Assembly (NCBI RefSeq): GCF_905171765.1
Contig: NC_053391.1
Coordinates: 147,372,917 to 147,436,916, forward strand
From: Bufo bufo
Taxonomy: Eukaryota > Chordata > Amphibia > Anura > Bufonidae
DNA: 64,000 bases
Direction of reading: 5' to 3'
Positions 35,821 to 46,305 of this stretch are shown one piece after another. The notes beneath the pieces were generated by a model. The model saw nothing but the letters and a program-made list of their open reading frames with translations. It did no database searches and was not told the origin of the DNA. Both the position numbers and the translations under genes were made by a program. The first letter of the stretch is position 1; the number at the start of each line of letters is the position of its first letter.

Positions 35821-35864
35821 AATTGTAATGTAAGCAGCAGCAATACAGGCTAGCGCTGCGACAA
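35821..35864. other. Flank of a Penelope-like debris region
   Basis: Short stretch before the gypsy 1 target duplication. Its continuation after the insertion is 41406-41790. Confidence 0.35.
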
Positions 35865-35869
35865 GCAGC

Positions 35870-36505
35870 TGTCACTACCAGAGCTTTGGGACGTTCTCAC
35901 AGCTCTGTTTCTCCACCCCTGTGATGATTTCACTACTAGAGCTGGGAGGAGTTCTCACTGCTCTGTTTACTTTTGGTTTCCTTCCTCCCAGCTGTTCCTC
36001 ATGCGTTTGATTTCCCTCTCTTTATATCACCCCTCCTCCTATTGTAGGGCGTGGATTATAGTTCTCATTTCAGTTGTAGCTCTTGCTTTAGTATCTTCAC
36101 TTGTAGCTATCAGTTCACTGGACCTGTGTTCTGCTGCAGCAAGCACTCCGGATATTGCCAGCTGTCCTTGGATCCGTCTTCTCTGCGGCTGCAACACCTT
36201 CAGCTAGGTGTACAGACATTGTTGTGTACCTGATTATTTTCTGACTGGATCTGAGGTGGCCACGGTTCCCTCCATATACTGAGTAGGGCACCGGTGGCCG
36301 TGCCCCTTCCACTATTGTAGGGGTTACAGTGGTCATCAGTCTTAGGCACGTGGGCATGCCTCGTTCCGCCATTTGGATCCGGGCATGTGCTTTAGCAGCA
36401 TAGGGAGAGGGTCTGACAGGGGTCATCCTTTATCCTCCCTAGTTTGGGTCCGGTCAGTAGCTCTTTTACTGTGTATACTATTGTTGCTCACATACAGCCG
36501 TGACA
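35870..36505 (+). repeat. 5' LTR of Ty3/gypsy element 1
   Basis: A 636-bp LTR from TGTCACTACCAG to CAGCCGTGACA, preceded by gcagc (35865-35869), which is repeated after the 3' LTR. A TATA-like tttatatcac lies at 36021. It differs from the 3' LTR by about six substitutions and a short indel near 36400. Confidence 0.95.
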
Positions 36506-36536
36506 TTATAATCCACCAAAACCGTCCTTTTTTTAC

Positions 36537-37190
36537 ATGGATCCGCCTTCTGGCCTGGTTGACCGCATGCAGGGTCTTTCTTTGGAAGTAGCGGATCAAT
36601 CTATGACTCAGCTTCAAGCATTGGGCTCTGCTCCGGCTCATGGAGTCTGTTGCGAGCCAAAGGTCTCACTTCCGGAAACGTTCTCCGGGGGCAGTGAGAA
36701 TTTTGTTCGCTTCAGAGAGGCATGCAAACTCCATTTTTGCTTGTGTCCCCACTCCTCTGGTAAGGAGGAGCAGAGGGTGAGGATTTTTATCTCCCTGCTC
36801 AGGGGTAATGCTCAGACTTGGGCTTTTTCGCTGCCATCAGGGGATCCCTCCCTTCGATCCGTGGAAAGATTTTTTGTGGCCCTGGGGCAGATTTATGATG
36901 ACCCGGATCGTGTTGCTCTGGCCGAATCTAACTTACGTGTTTTATGCCAGAACAAACTGTCTGCGGAGCTTTATTGTTCTGAATTTCGGAGATGGGCAGC
37001 TGATTCGGGTTGGAATGATGCTGCACTCCGGAGTCAGTTCTGTCATGGTCTCTCAGAGAGATTGAAAGATGCGTTTGCTTTCCATGAGAGACCAACATCC
37101 TTAGAGTCTGCCATGTCATTGGCGGTACGCCTTTACAGGCGTCTAAGAGAAAGAAAACGAGACCTCTCTGTCCAGCCATTGTCAGTCTAG
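36537..37190 (+). pseudogene. gypsy 1 gag, truncated by frameshift
   Basis: A 217-codon frame beginning MDPPSGLVDRMQGLSLEV, followed by the gag core (FSGGSENFVRFREACKL and the SLLRGNAQTWAFSLP segment). It stops after LSVQPLSV, where a frame change near 37165-37185 shifts reading into the next part. The zinc knuckle lies downstream in another frame. Gag forms the particle that packages the element RNA. It is broken here but otherwise well preserved. Confidence 0.9.
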
Positions 37191-37215
37191 GGGCAGTGGT
37201 GCGGACTCATTCAGT

Positions 37216-38163
37216 GTGCAGGGGCCTCATCCTGTCTCGCTCCCCTCTGAGGAGGAGCCCATGCAGCTAGGTCGACTTGCCCCTGATAAAAGAGGATTTA
37301 GTCCTCAGAGTATGGTGTGTTTTTGTTGTGGGGGCATAGGTCATTTGGCAAATGTTTGTCCGTCTAGGAGATTCTTGAACTGTACTAAGAGCGTTAATAA
37401 GAGAAAAACCTCAAAAGGTAAATCATCAAATTCTGCTTCATCTGCTACTTTGGGCAAAGTTGATGTAGGAATTGATGCTTTTCCTCTGACCTGCAGTTCC
37501 CGTTTTCTCCTGTCTGCCAGGGTGGCGCTAGAGAGCAAAGTCATTTCTTGTGAGATTTTTGTCGATAGTGGAGCGGCCGTCAATCTTATTGACACTCAAT
37601 TTGTAGCCATGCATGGTTTTCAGGTTTGCACATTAGAAAAGGATATACCTGTTTTTGCTATTGACTCTGCCCCACTCTCACAGAGATCTCTGAAGGGCAT
37701 TGTTCACAATATCCGGCTAGCTGTAGGTGACACTCATGTGGAGGATATATCTTGTTTTGTCCTTAACGGATTGCCTTCTCCTCTAGTTTTGGGGTTACCC
37801 TGGCTCACTAGACATAACCCCACTATTGATTGGCAAGGAAGGCAAATAAATGAGTGGAGTGACTTTTGTAGAGAGAATTGTCTCACAGCGACTTTTGCAG
37901 AGGTGTCTACTAAAACTGTGCCATCATTTCTCTCTGATTTCTCGGACGTGTTTTCCGAGAGCGGTGTTCAGGAGCTACCTCCTCACCGGGAGTTTGACTG
38001 TCCCATTAACCTCATTCCCGGCGCCAAGCTGCCAAAAGCACGCCTCTACAATCTCTCACAACCGGAAAGAATCGCAATGCGAACTTATATCTCCGAGAGT
38101 CTCGAGAAGGGGCATATTCGTCCCTCAAAGTCAACTGTGGCCGCGGGTTTTTTTTTTTGTTAA
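37216..38163 (+). pseudogene. gypsy 1 zinc knuckle, protease and start of reverse transcriptase
   Basis: The 315-codon frame contains a CX2CX4HX4C knuckle (CFCCGGIGHLANVC, about 37318-37359), then the aspartic protease active site FVDSGAAVNLID (about 37558-37595), a linker, and reverse transcriptase N-terminal sequence [12 protein letters not shown]. It ends at a homopolymer (runs of T then A, 38148-38170) where the frame changes. Start is not marked by a true initiation codon; this is a continuation of gag. Confidence 0.9.
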
Positions 38164-38533
38164 AAAAAAAGATGGCTCTCTGAGACCTTGCCTAGATTTT
38201 AGGGAGCTGAACCGTATCACGATTCGCGATCCCTATCCCCTTCCTCTGATCCCGGACCTCTTCAACCAAATTGTTGGGGCCAAGGTGTTTTCCAAATTGG
38301 ATTTGAGAGGCGCGTACAACCTGGTCAGGGTCAGAGAGGGGGATGAATGGAAAACGGCCTTTAATACCCCTAACGGGCATTTTGAGAATCTCGTTATGCC
38401 TTTCGGCCTGATGAATGCTCCGGCCGTCTTTCAGCATTTTGTTAATAGTATTTTCTACCATGTAATGGGGAAATTTGTATTGGTGTATCTTGATGATATT
38501 TTGATTTTTTCCCCTGATGTTCAGACCCATTAG
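38149..38533 (+). pseudogene. gypsy 1 reverse transcriptase core, ended by an in-frame stop
   Basis: After the poly-T shift the frame reads [37 protein letters not shown], and the catalytic [10 protein letters not shown] (about 38488-38517). It is closed by TAG at 38531-38533 just past the catalytic YLDD box. Reverse transcriptase copies element RNA into DNA in the particle. Confidence 0.9.
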
Positions 38534-40615
38534 GATCATCTTTTTCAGGTTCTGCAGATTCTGCGGGAAAATAAATTGTACGCCAAGCTGGAGAAATGTC
38601 TTTTTATGGTATCGGAGATTCAATTTCTGGGTTTTCTTCTCTCTGCTTCTGGTTTTCGCATGGATCCGGAGAAGGTCCGTGCTGTACTTGAGTGGGAGCT
38701 TCCTGAGAATCAGAAGGCATTGATGCGCTTTCTGGGTTTTGCGAACTATTACAGAAAGTTCATTTTGAATTATTCCTCTGTTGTCAAACCCCTTACTGAC
38801 ATGACAAAAAAGGGGGCGGATTTTTCCTCTTGGTCGGAGGAGGCGCTTGCAGCCTTTTCTAAGATTAAAGAGAGTTTTGCGTCTGCTCCCGTCTTGGTGC
38901 ATCCCGATGTTTCCTTACCTTTTATTGTTGAGGTGGATGCTTCCGAGGTGGGTGTGGGTGCGGTTTTGTCCCAGGGCCCTTCTCCTGCCAAATGGCGACC
39001 CTGTGCCTTTTTCTCTAAAAAACTCTCCCCGGCAGAGAGAAACTATGATGTGGGAGATAGGGAGTTGTTGGCCATCAAGTTGGCTTTCAAGGAATGGCGC
39101 CATTGGTTGGAGGGGGCCAGGCACCCTATCACCGTTTTTACCGACCATAAGAATCTGGCATACTTGGAGTCGGCCAGGCGTATGAATCCGAGACAGGCCA
39201 GATTATCTCTGTTCTTCTCCAGATTCAATTTTGTTGTTACATTCCGACCTGGGATAAAAAATGTGAAGGCTGATGCTCTCTCTCGCTGTTTTCCGGGAGG
39301 AGGAAACTCCGAGGACCCGGGTCCCATTTTGGCGGAGGGGGTAGTTGTTTCTGCTCTATATTCCGATTTGGAGGCCGAGGTCCAGGCTGCCCAGACTGAG
39401 GCACCTGCCCGTTGTCCTTCTGGGAAGTTGTTCGTGCCTCCTGAGCTACGTCACAAACTCTTTAAGGAGCATCATGATACTGTTCTTGCTGGTCACCCCG
39501 GGAGTAGAGCCACGGTAGATCTCATTGCTCGGAGATTTTGGTGGCCGGCTCTTCGTAAGTCGGTGGAGGGTTTTGTGGCTGCTTGTGAGACGTGCGCTCG
39601 CGCTAAGGTCCCTCGTTCACGGCCTTCAGGTTCCCTTCTCCCGTTACCAATACCTTCCCGTCCTTGGACACACCTGTCCATGGACTTTATCACGGATCTT
39701 CCTCGTTCCTCAGGGAAGTCGGTGATCCTGGTGGTGGTGGACCGTTTTAGCAAGATGGCTCATTTCGTACCTTTCCCTGGTTTACCCAATGCTAAAACGT
39801 TGGCGCAAGCTTTTGTCGACCATATTGTTAAATTGCACGGCATTCCCTCTGATATTGTTTCCGATAGAGGCACGCAGTTTGTGTCCAGGTTCTGGAAGGC
39901 TTTTTGTTCTCGCCTGGGGGTTCGGCTGTCCTTCTCTTCTGCTTTTCACCCGCAGTCGAATGGTCAGACTGAGCGCCTCAATCAGAATCTGGAGACATAT
40001 TTGCGCTGTTTTGTGGCAGAGAACCAGGAGGATTGGTGTTCATTTCTCCCTCTTGCTGAGTTTGCTCTGAACAACCGTCGTCAGGAATCTTCTGATAAGT
40101 CACCATTCTTTGGTGCATATGGGTTCCATCCGCAGTTTGGGACATTCTCGGGAGGGGCTCTTTCTGGTTTACCTGAGGAGGAGAGATTTTCCTCGTCTTT
40201 GTCTACCATTTGGCAAAAGATTCAGAGTAATCTTAAAAAGATGAGTGAGAGGTATAGGCGTGTGGCTGATAAGAGACGTGTGCCTGGTCCGGACCTGAAT
40301 GTGGGTGATCTGGTGTGGTTGTCTACAAGAAATATTAAACTGAAGGTTCCCTCCTGGAAATTGGGTCCCAAGTTTATTGGGCCTTATAAAATCTTGTCAG
40401 TCATCAATCCTGTTGCCTTCCGTCTTGATCTTCCACGGGTTTGGAAGATACATAATGTATTTCACAGATCTCTCTTAAAACCATATGTCCAGCCCATGGT
40501 ACCCTCCTCTTTGCCTCCTCCTCCGATTTTGGTTGATGGCAATCTGGAGTTTGAGGTTTCCAGAATTGTGGACTCTCGCATTGGCCGCGGTTCTCTTCAG
40601 TACCTCGTTCATTGA
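38534..40615 (+). pseudogene. gypsy 1 RT end, RNase H, integrase and cut-off chromodomain
   Basis: The frame is open from the stop at 38533 to 40615; the first Met is at 38576. Domains: RT connection, RNase H (VEVDASEVGVGAVLSQ near residue 120 from that Met, FTDHKNLAYL near 190), integrase zinc-binding region (HHDTVLAGHPG and CETCARAK), and core with D in SMDFITDLP (near 368), D in SDRGTQFVSRFW (near 428) and E in HPQSNGQTERLNQ (near 464). A chromodomain starts (FEVSRIVDSR, near 658) but a stop at 40613-40615 cuts it. Downstream KGYGPED still matches the domain, so a single point change likely caused the stop. Confidence 0.93.
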
Positions 40616-40734
40616 AAGGGTTATGGTCCTGAGGATAGGATGTGGGTTCCGGTGTCGGACATTAAAGCCACTCGCCTCATCAGGGCATTTCATAGGGCTC
40701 ATCCTGAGAAGGTGGGTCCTGGGTGTCCGGAGTC

Positions 40735-40757
40735 CACCTGTAGAGGGGGGGGGGTAC
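40735..40757 (+). other. Candidate polypurine tract of gypsy 1
   Basis: tagaggggggggggtac lies directly before the 3' LTR, the usual site of second-strand priming. Confidence 0.7.
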
Positions 40758-41400
40758 TGTCACTACCAGAGCTTTGGGACGTTCTCACAGCTCTGTTTCT
40801 CCACCCCTGTGATGATGTCACTACTAGAGCTGGGAGGAGTTCTCACTGCTCTGTTTACTTTTGGTTTCCTTCCTCCCAGCTGTTCCTCATGCGTTTGATT
40901 TCCCTCTCTTTATATCACCCCTCCTCCTATTGTAGGGCGTGGATTATAGTTCTCATTTCAGTTGTAGCTCTTGCTTTAGTATCTTCACTTGTAGCTATCA
41001 GTTCACTGGACCTGTGTTCTGCTGCAGCAAGCACTCCGGATATTGCCAGCTGTCCTTGGATCCGTCTTCTCTGCGGCTGCAACACCTTCAGCTAAGTGTA
41101 CAGACATTGTTGTGTACCTGATTATTTTCTCACTGGATCTGAGGTGGCCACGGTTCCCTCCATATACTGAGTAGGGCACCGGTGGCCGTGCCCCTTCCAC
41201 TATTGTAGGGGTTACAGTGGTCATCAGTCTTAGGCACGTGGGCATGCCTCGTTCCACCATTTGGATCCGGGCATGTGCTTTAGCAGCATAGGGAGAGCTT
41301 TGAGGGTCAGACAGGGGTCACCCTTTATCCTCCCTAGTTTGGGTCCGGTCAGTAGCTCTTTTACTGTGTATACTATTGTTGCTCACATACAGCCGTGACA
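40758..41400 (+). repeat. 3' LTR of Ty3/gypsy element 1
   Basis: A 643-bp LTR from TGTCACTACCAG to GCCGTGACA, almost identical to the 5' LTR (differences include gatgatg for gatgatt and cagctaag for cagctagg, and a gagctttgagggt insertion). It is followed by gcagc at 41401-41405. Confidence 0.95.
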
Positions 41401-41405
41401 GCAGC

Positions 41406-41790
41406 TCGTCTACCGGACACAGAAAGTAATTGATCCAAATCGAGGGGAAAACCCAATAGATGACATAAGTGCCGCAAAATGCAAGCAATATTGGAACCAC
41501 CTCCAATAAATGTAAAAGACCCCCCACTAGACATATAGAAACTGCACGAGTATGAGCCAATATGAGAGCCACATGTAAAGCACCTCAGAGTAAGTCCATA
41601 GGCAGTATAAAAAGGCAACAATAGTAGTAATAGACCCAAAATGAGCAAACAAACTAAAGCATATTACCTAAAGTTGAGAGGGATCACAAAAGGGATCAAA
41701 ACCTGGACCGGTAGAGAGCGCACCCCAACGGACGTTTCGCTCCGCTTTATCAAGGGGCCCAATAGTTATAATATTTTGTCACACATTCAG
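41406..41790 (-). mobile_element. Possible Penelope-like element fragment with hammerhead-like motif
   Basis: After the gypsy 1 duplication the minus strand contains ccccttgataaagcggagcg followed by aaacgtccgttgggg (41757-41711), in the arrangement of a decayed hammerhead ribozyme core (TGATAA, stem, GAAAC). Penelope-like elements commonly carry hammerheads in their terminal regions. No reverse transcriptase lies nearby here, so the class is inferred. Confidence 0.4.
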
Positions 41791-43037
41791 CTCATCCCTC
41801 GGATGATTAAATAGGTTGTACTGTATATGTTATAGCTTCAAATAACATGTACAGGTGCAGCCCATAATCCAAACATAGATCCCGCTGATGGACCGCATCC
41901 TGATGGCACTCTAAAGAATATTATTCTTCCTTGTTCTCTTGGACTTTTCACTCTCCAACTACTTCTTCTTTAAAGAGGCATTCCCAGGACCTGTCATAAC
42001 TTTTATAAATATAAGCTGAGTACCTAACATAACTCCCACCAGTGTCCATATTTCTGAAATGGGGAGGTCACATTAAGGGAAAAACAGAGGGCTTCTCAGA
42101 GGGCCAGCATAGAATTAGGTTAGTTAGCATGGTGGCTGGTAAAGTACTGGAGGGTGTCTATATCTCACCCAATATGGTCAGATGGATAAGGTAAAAGAAT
42201 ACAGGAAAGATGGGTTGTTTCAGCAAAGTGTAGTTTGCTGAGGCAGTTTTCTTTAAAGTGTTTTATGGGCCTGGATTTTTATGGAATGGCATGCAGGTGT
42301 TGGTAGTAGAACATGCCATTCCCTCACCACTCCAGTACAACACTTTCCCCTAGCCTGAGAAAAATCCAGGTGTAGCTGCTGGACCCATTACTATGGAGAT
42401 AAATACAGGGCTGAAATGGTCATTCAGGGTCAGAAGCCTGGAAGCTGCCCTACCTGTTCGCTGTGAAAAGCTTAATCTCCCAGGTTATGCTGAGACTATA
42501 GGTGAGAAAAAACCTATTGTTTAGTTAGTGCCAAAACATGCAAAGTTTTGTTGTTCATGTTCTGTTTTGGTACCGTGGATTCACTCAAGTGACTGTATAA
42601 CTTGGATGGAAAATAAATGGTATTGGACTGCTGAATCCTGTGAAATGTGTCATCACCGACCCCATTCATACACCGATTTCAACAGTTAGGTACTCAGTTT
42701 TCATGAGTAAAAGTCATGACAGGTCTTAAATGTTTGATATGTGCAGGTCTCATCGGTTTCTCTCTAATGTGTCGCTTGGGTTGACTCTATCTGTAACTCC
42801 TATAGACTTCAATGGAGAATGGTTGTTACCTTTGGGACCCTCACTTATCAGATATTTATTCTACTGTATATACAGTGGATATGTAGTAATTGCTTAAAAT
42901 GGGATTAGCACTTTAATGCATTAAGAAACTTCTACAACGCATGCATTTTCTCTGAAATATGTAGGATTAAATAATTTATGTTTTAAAAAAAAAAAAAAAA
43001 AAAACTTGTTTCAAAAGCATAAAACATTGTGACTCAC
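41791..43037. other. Intron sequence, poly-A tract, nothing else recognised
   Basis: No domain or clear element boundary. A run of about 20 A residues occurs at 42985-43003. The tract just upstream of 43037 is the 5' part of the 24.8-kb intron that follows PCYT1B exon 43038-43137 on the minus strand. Confidence 0.4.
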
Positions 43038-43137
43038 CCGGTGTTCCTAAATGGGCCTGTGCAATGGTTAATTTCTCATGTGGAGCTTGGCATTGGCAGA
43101 TTGTGTCAACAGCAAATGGAGCAGGTGTGGCAAGAGT
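43038..43137 (-). CDS. PCYT1B: PCYT1B exon encoding N-terminal region
   Basis: A 100-bp exon between a ttttctag acceptor (just above 43137) and a gtgagtc donor (just below 43038). It reads [20 protein letters not shown], then [13 protein letters not shown] plus one base. [11 protein letters not shown] and AQAHLGTP correspond to the N-terminal segment of vertebrate PCYT1B, distinct from PCYT1A, and fix the paralogue. The next exon (18150-18266) begins immediately with [10 protein letters not shown]. The exon with the start codon is further upstream and was not recognised in 43138-64000. Confidence 0.9.
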
Positions 43138-43614
43138 CTAGAAAATAACGCAGAAGAAAAAAGAAGCCATTATTTCTTATTATGTGTGCAGCTATAAATA
43201 TGACATCACTATTCACAAGTGTGCTGTATACCATTATGCCCTGCTGTGTTTTGTTTGATAAGAATATGCTTCTGAAATCATTTTAATTACAAATACGTGA
43301 TTGCCTTATTTGTCTTGCTTGAAATATATTGTTAGATCTAGAAACCTCCCTCTCATTGATGAAGTGCAGAATAAAATCTACAACACTGATGCTACGACTG
43401 ACAAGTCCTCTGATACAATCAAAATGTGTGATATTTCCAGGGTACGGACATACATTGAAGTCACAGGTATAAAGCAGACTTTTTATTTATTAGTCAAAAA
43501 AAAGTACAACACATTATAATCCTATAAACATGGGAATATCATCTCATAGAGACATCATGCCCAATTCTTCCATATAGATTACACCACAATTAAAGAGGAC
43601 CTTGCACCAGGATA

Positions 43615-44562
43615 TGTAGTGTCCCACTAGGTAAATATGGGCACTACACAAGGGTTAATATGATCATTGTAATTGATATGATGTGTTATGTGTATTTTCC
43701 CTGTGCTATCTGGGTATCAGGCCTGTTAGGGTGTAGTTCCTCCTTCTAGGCACTAGAGGGAGCTAGGGAGCCCCTAATATATATAGTTTGGCCCAGACTG
43801 GAAGGAGTAGTGCAGTCCAGGAGGCTAGTAAGTGCAGTCTAGCCTGCCTGAAGTTCCTGAGCTCCTGTTAGCTCAGAAGATTCACCCCAAGAGAAGAGTT
43901 TGCCTCCTGGGAGAAACCTGCAGTTCCCTAACCAGAGCAGAGCAGAGCCAGTGTTCCAGCTAGTCAAGTAAGCTGAAGGGCAGAAGGATCATTAAACTAA
44001 AGCAAGGGATATATACCTGAGGAGGATTGCTACCAAGGATAAAAGCCAGCATTAGGGCATACGGGCCTTGGGATACATACAGCCAGGATATCTGAGGAAT
44101 AGTGCAGCCTGGTCTGTGAGTGATGATTTCACCCTCTGAGTATATTGCAAAGAACATTACCTGCCATTTATGTAAAGCCTGCTATTGATTACTGCTGCAA
44201 AGTGGAACTGAATTCAAAGTGTATAAAGTTGAACTGTTTCCAGTAAAGAAAAGTTTGGTTCACCCCAACGTGTTCCTTACTTATTGCTACTACCAATCGG
44301 TGTGCCACCGTTAGAGGCACTGGCGTCATGAACCTTAAAGGGACCTTGCCCTAGGCACATTAAACATCTGCAACATCCAGGGCACCTCACCCACCATCAG
44401 GCCTGGTCCCCATATACAGAGAGTGCCCCAGAGGACGTCTGTGCCAGCCTCTTCATCACTGCTGTACGCTGCCCAGGGTCATCCTACAAACTGTGAGTAA
44501 CCCTCGTTTGCCTAAGTAACCGTGACCTCACATCGCTATACCCTGCAGGCCTGCGTACTGCA
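43615..44562 (+). repeat. Solo LTR, copy A, with 4-bp duplication GATA
   Basis: It runs from TGTAGTGTCCCACTAGG to GCGTACTGCA and is flanked by GATA at 43611-43614 and 44563-44566. A TATA-like atatatatag lies at 43778 and gttcaccccaacg at about 44260. It shares nearly all its length with copy B. The 4-bp duplication suits gypsy- or BEL-type integration. No internal region is present. Confidence 0.85.
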
Positions 44563-44566
44563 GATA

Positions 44567-45182
44567 CATATATTGAAATAGTTATATTACCTTACAGTGC
44601 GGCCCCGAGTGATGTCTTTCTGCATTTTTTATTTTTTTGCTGTGGTCCCTGTGGTCCCCGTTTGTTTTGGCACCTCTTATGCTAATGAAGCGATTCGGTC
44701 AACTAGGCGGGGACTTGAATTTGTCCTGGGCGTGGTTATCTTCTCCCTGGCTGCGATAGCATCCAATCAGAACGCCCCGCTCTTAGCCAGGGAGAAGGAG
44801 CTCAAGTTCTTGCGAGATTCGCGAGAACTTGAGCTTTTACACATCCCGAGCCGTGCGCCATTTTGGCGGAGAGCATCGCAATGGCGGCGGCATAGGTGGC
44901 AGCAGCAGCATCCTGTGGGTAAGTATGAAAAATAACCCTAGAAAACAAGCAACTTGTTCAACCTTTACTAATACTCCCCCTAGGCAAGCGAACATGATGT
45001 TAGTTTTACAAATTTACCTCCCACCACCCCCTAAGAGACATCGAATCTCGTGAGAACTTGAGCTCCTTCTCCCTGGCTAAGAGCGGGGCGCTCTGATTGA
45101 ATGCGCTCACAGCCAGGGAGAAGATAACCGCGCCCAGGATAAATTCAAGTCCCCGCCTAGTTTAACTGAATCGCCTCATTAG
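44567..45182. repeat. Central part of the palindromic element between the two LTRs
   Basis: It contains the inner inverted repeat (gagctcaagttcttgcgaga and its mirror ctcgtgagaacttgagct). Short open frames such as 44597-44935 follow this structure and do not look real. Confidence 0.7.
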
Positions 45183-45186
45183 CATA

Positions 45187-46157
45187 TGTAGTGTCCCACT
45201 ACGTAAGGGTGGGCACTACTAAGGGTCATGTTGCCCCACCTCCTGTGGGAAATTGCTATTGTGTTTTGTATTGCATTGTAATGCATATTTTCATGTTATC
45301 TCCTGTGTACTGGGCCTGCTAGGGGTGTAGTTTCTCCTCCCAAGCTGTAGAGGGAGCTAGGGAACCCCCAGTATATATAGTTAGGCCCAGACAGGAAAGA
45401 GTTAGTTCAGTCCAGTCCAGGAGGCTAAGTAGCTCAGTCTAGCCTGCCTGAGGTTCCTGAGTAAGCAAAGCTCAGAAGTTAACCCAGGAGAAGAAGTTGC
45501 CTCCTGAAGATATCTAGCACCTTGAAAAGTACAGTGCAGAGCCACTTTTATCCAGCTAAGTAGAAAGCTGAAGGGCAGAAGGATATTTACAGCAAGAGGA
45601 TTTATATCAGAGGAAGTTTTCCCTACCCAAGGATAAAGCCAGCTATAGGGCATACGGGCCTTGGAGAAAGCCAGACAGGATCTGAGGAAAATACAGCCTG
45701 ATCTGTAAGTGTTATTCCCTCTGAGTATCTTGCAAAGACTTTGCCTGCCACTTATGTAAAGCCTGCCTATGACCAACATTTTACATGTGGAACTAACTGA
45801 AACCTATAAATAGTTGAACTGTTCAGTAAAAATAAGTTCTGGTTCACTGCAACTTTGTGTACCTCAATTATTCCTACAACAAATTGGTGTGCCACCGTTA
45901 CCGGCACTGGCGTCACGAACTATAAGGGATCTTGCTACAGGCACATTAAACTTCCAACACCCAGGGCACCTCACCTACCACCTGGCCTGGTCCCTATACA
46001 CAGAGAGTGCCCCAGAGGATTCATGTGCCAGCCTCTCCATCACTGCTGTACGCCTGCCCAGGGTAAATAAAAACTGTGAGTACCAAGAGCAACCCTCGGT
46101 TTGTTAACTACCCCTGTGACCTCATATTCGCTCACCCTGCAGGACTGGCGTACTGCA
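45187..46157 (+). repeat. Solo LTR, copy B, with 4-bp duplication CATA
   Basis: It runs from TGTAGTGTCCCACTACG to GCGTACTGCA with CATA at 45183-45186 and 46158-46161. A TATA-like gtatatatag lies at 45371. It differs from copy A by scattered substitutions and indels (971 against 948 bp), so the copies are not the result of one insertion. Confidence 0.85.
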
Positions 46158-46305
46158 CATATGAGGCGCCAAAACAAACGGGGACCACAGCGGACAAAAG
46201 GGGGGTCCTTTGAAAAAAAATAAGCGGAAAGACATCACTGGGGGCCGCACTGTAAAGTAGTATAACTATTTCAATACATGTATCTTGGTGAAAGGTCCTC
46301 TTTAA

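Larger units (their letters stand above)
35870..41400 (+). mobile_element. Ty3/gypsy chromovirus-type LTR retrotransposon 1
   Basis: A complete 5.5-kb element with both LTRs, gag-pol and a direct 5-bp duplication gcagc (35865-35869 and 41401-41405). Domain order is gag, CCHC knuckle, protease, reverse transcriptase, RNase H, integrase and a broken chromodomain, which is typical of vertebrate chromoviruses. The frame is broken at least four times. Near-identical LTRs mean it inserted recently. Confidence 0.95.
43590..46305. mobile_element. Palindromic TTAA-flanked element carrying two solo LTRs
   Basis: The ends are TTAA-agaggaccttgcaccagga and cttggtgaaaggtcctct-TTAA. Without the two LTR inserts, the remaining arms mirror one another: gaaatagttatattacctta against tagtataactatttcaatac, acagtgcggcccc against ggggccgcactgt, gtccccgtttgttttgg against ccaaaacaaacggggac, and ctccctggctaagagcgggg on the other arm. 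The termini belong to the same family as 15124-15456. Confidence 0.85.

Noticed and set aside
36001..36233. Short open frames in the gypsy 1 LTR
   Set aside because: They are within LTR sequence and repeat in the second LTR; no gene.
44597..44935. 112-codon frame starting MRPRVMSFCIF
   Set aside because: Lies within the arms of the palindromic TTAA element and has no domain.
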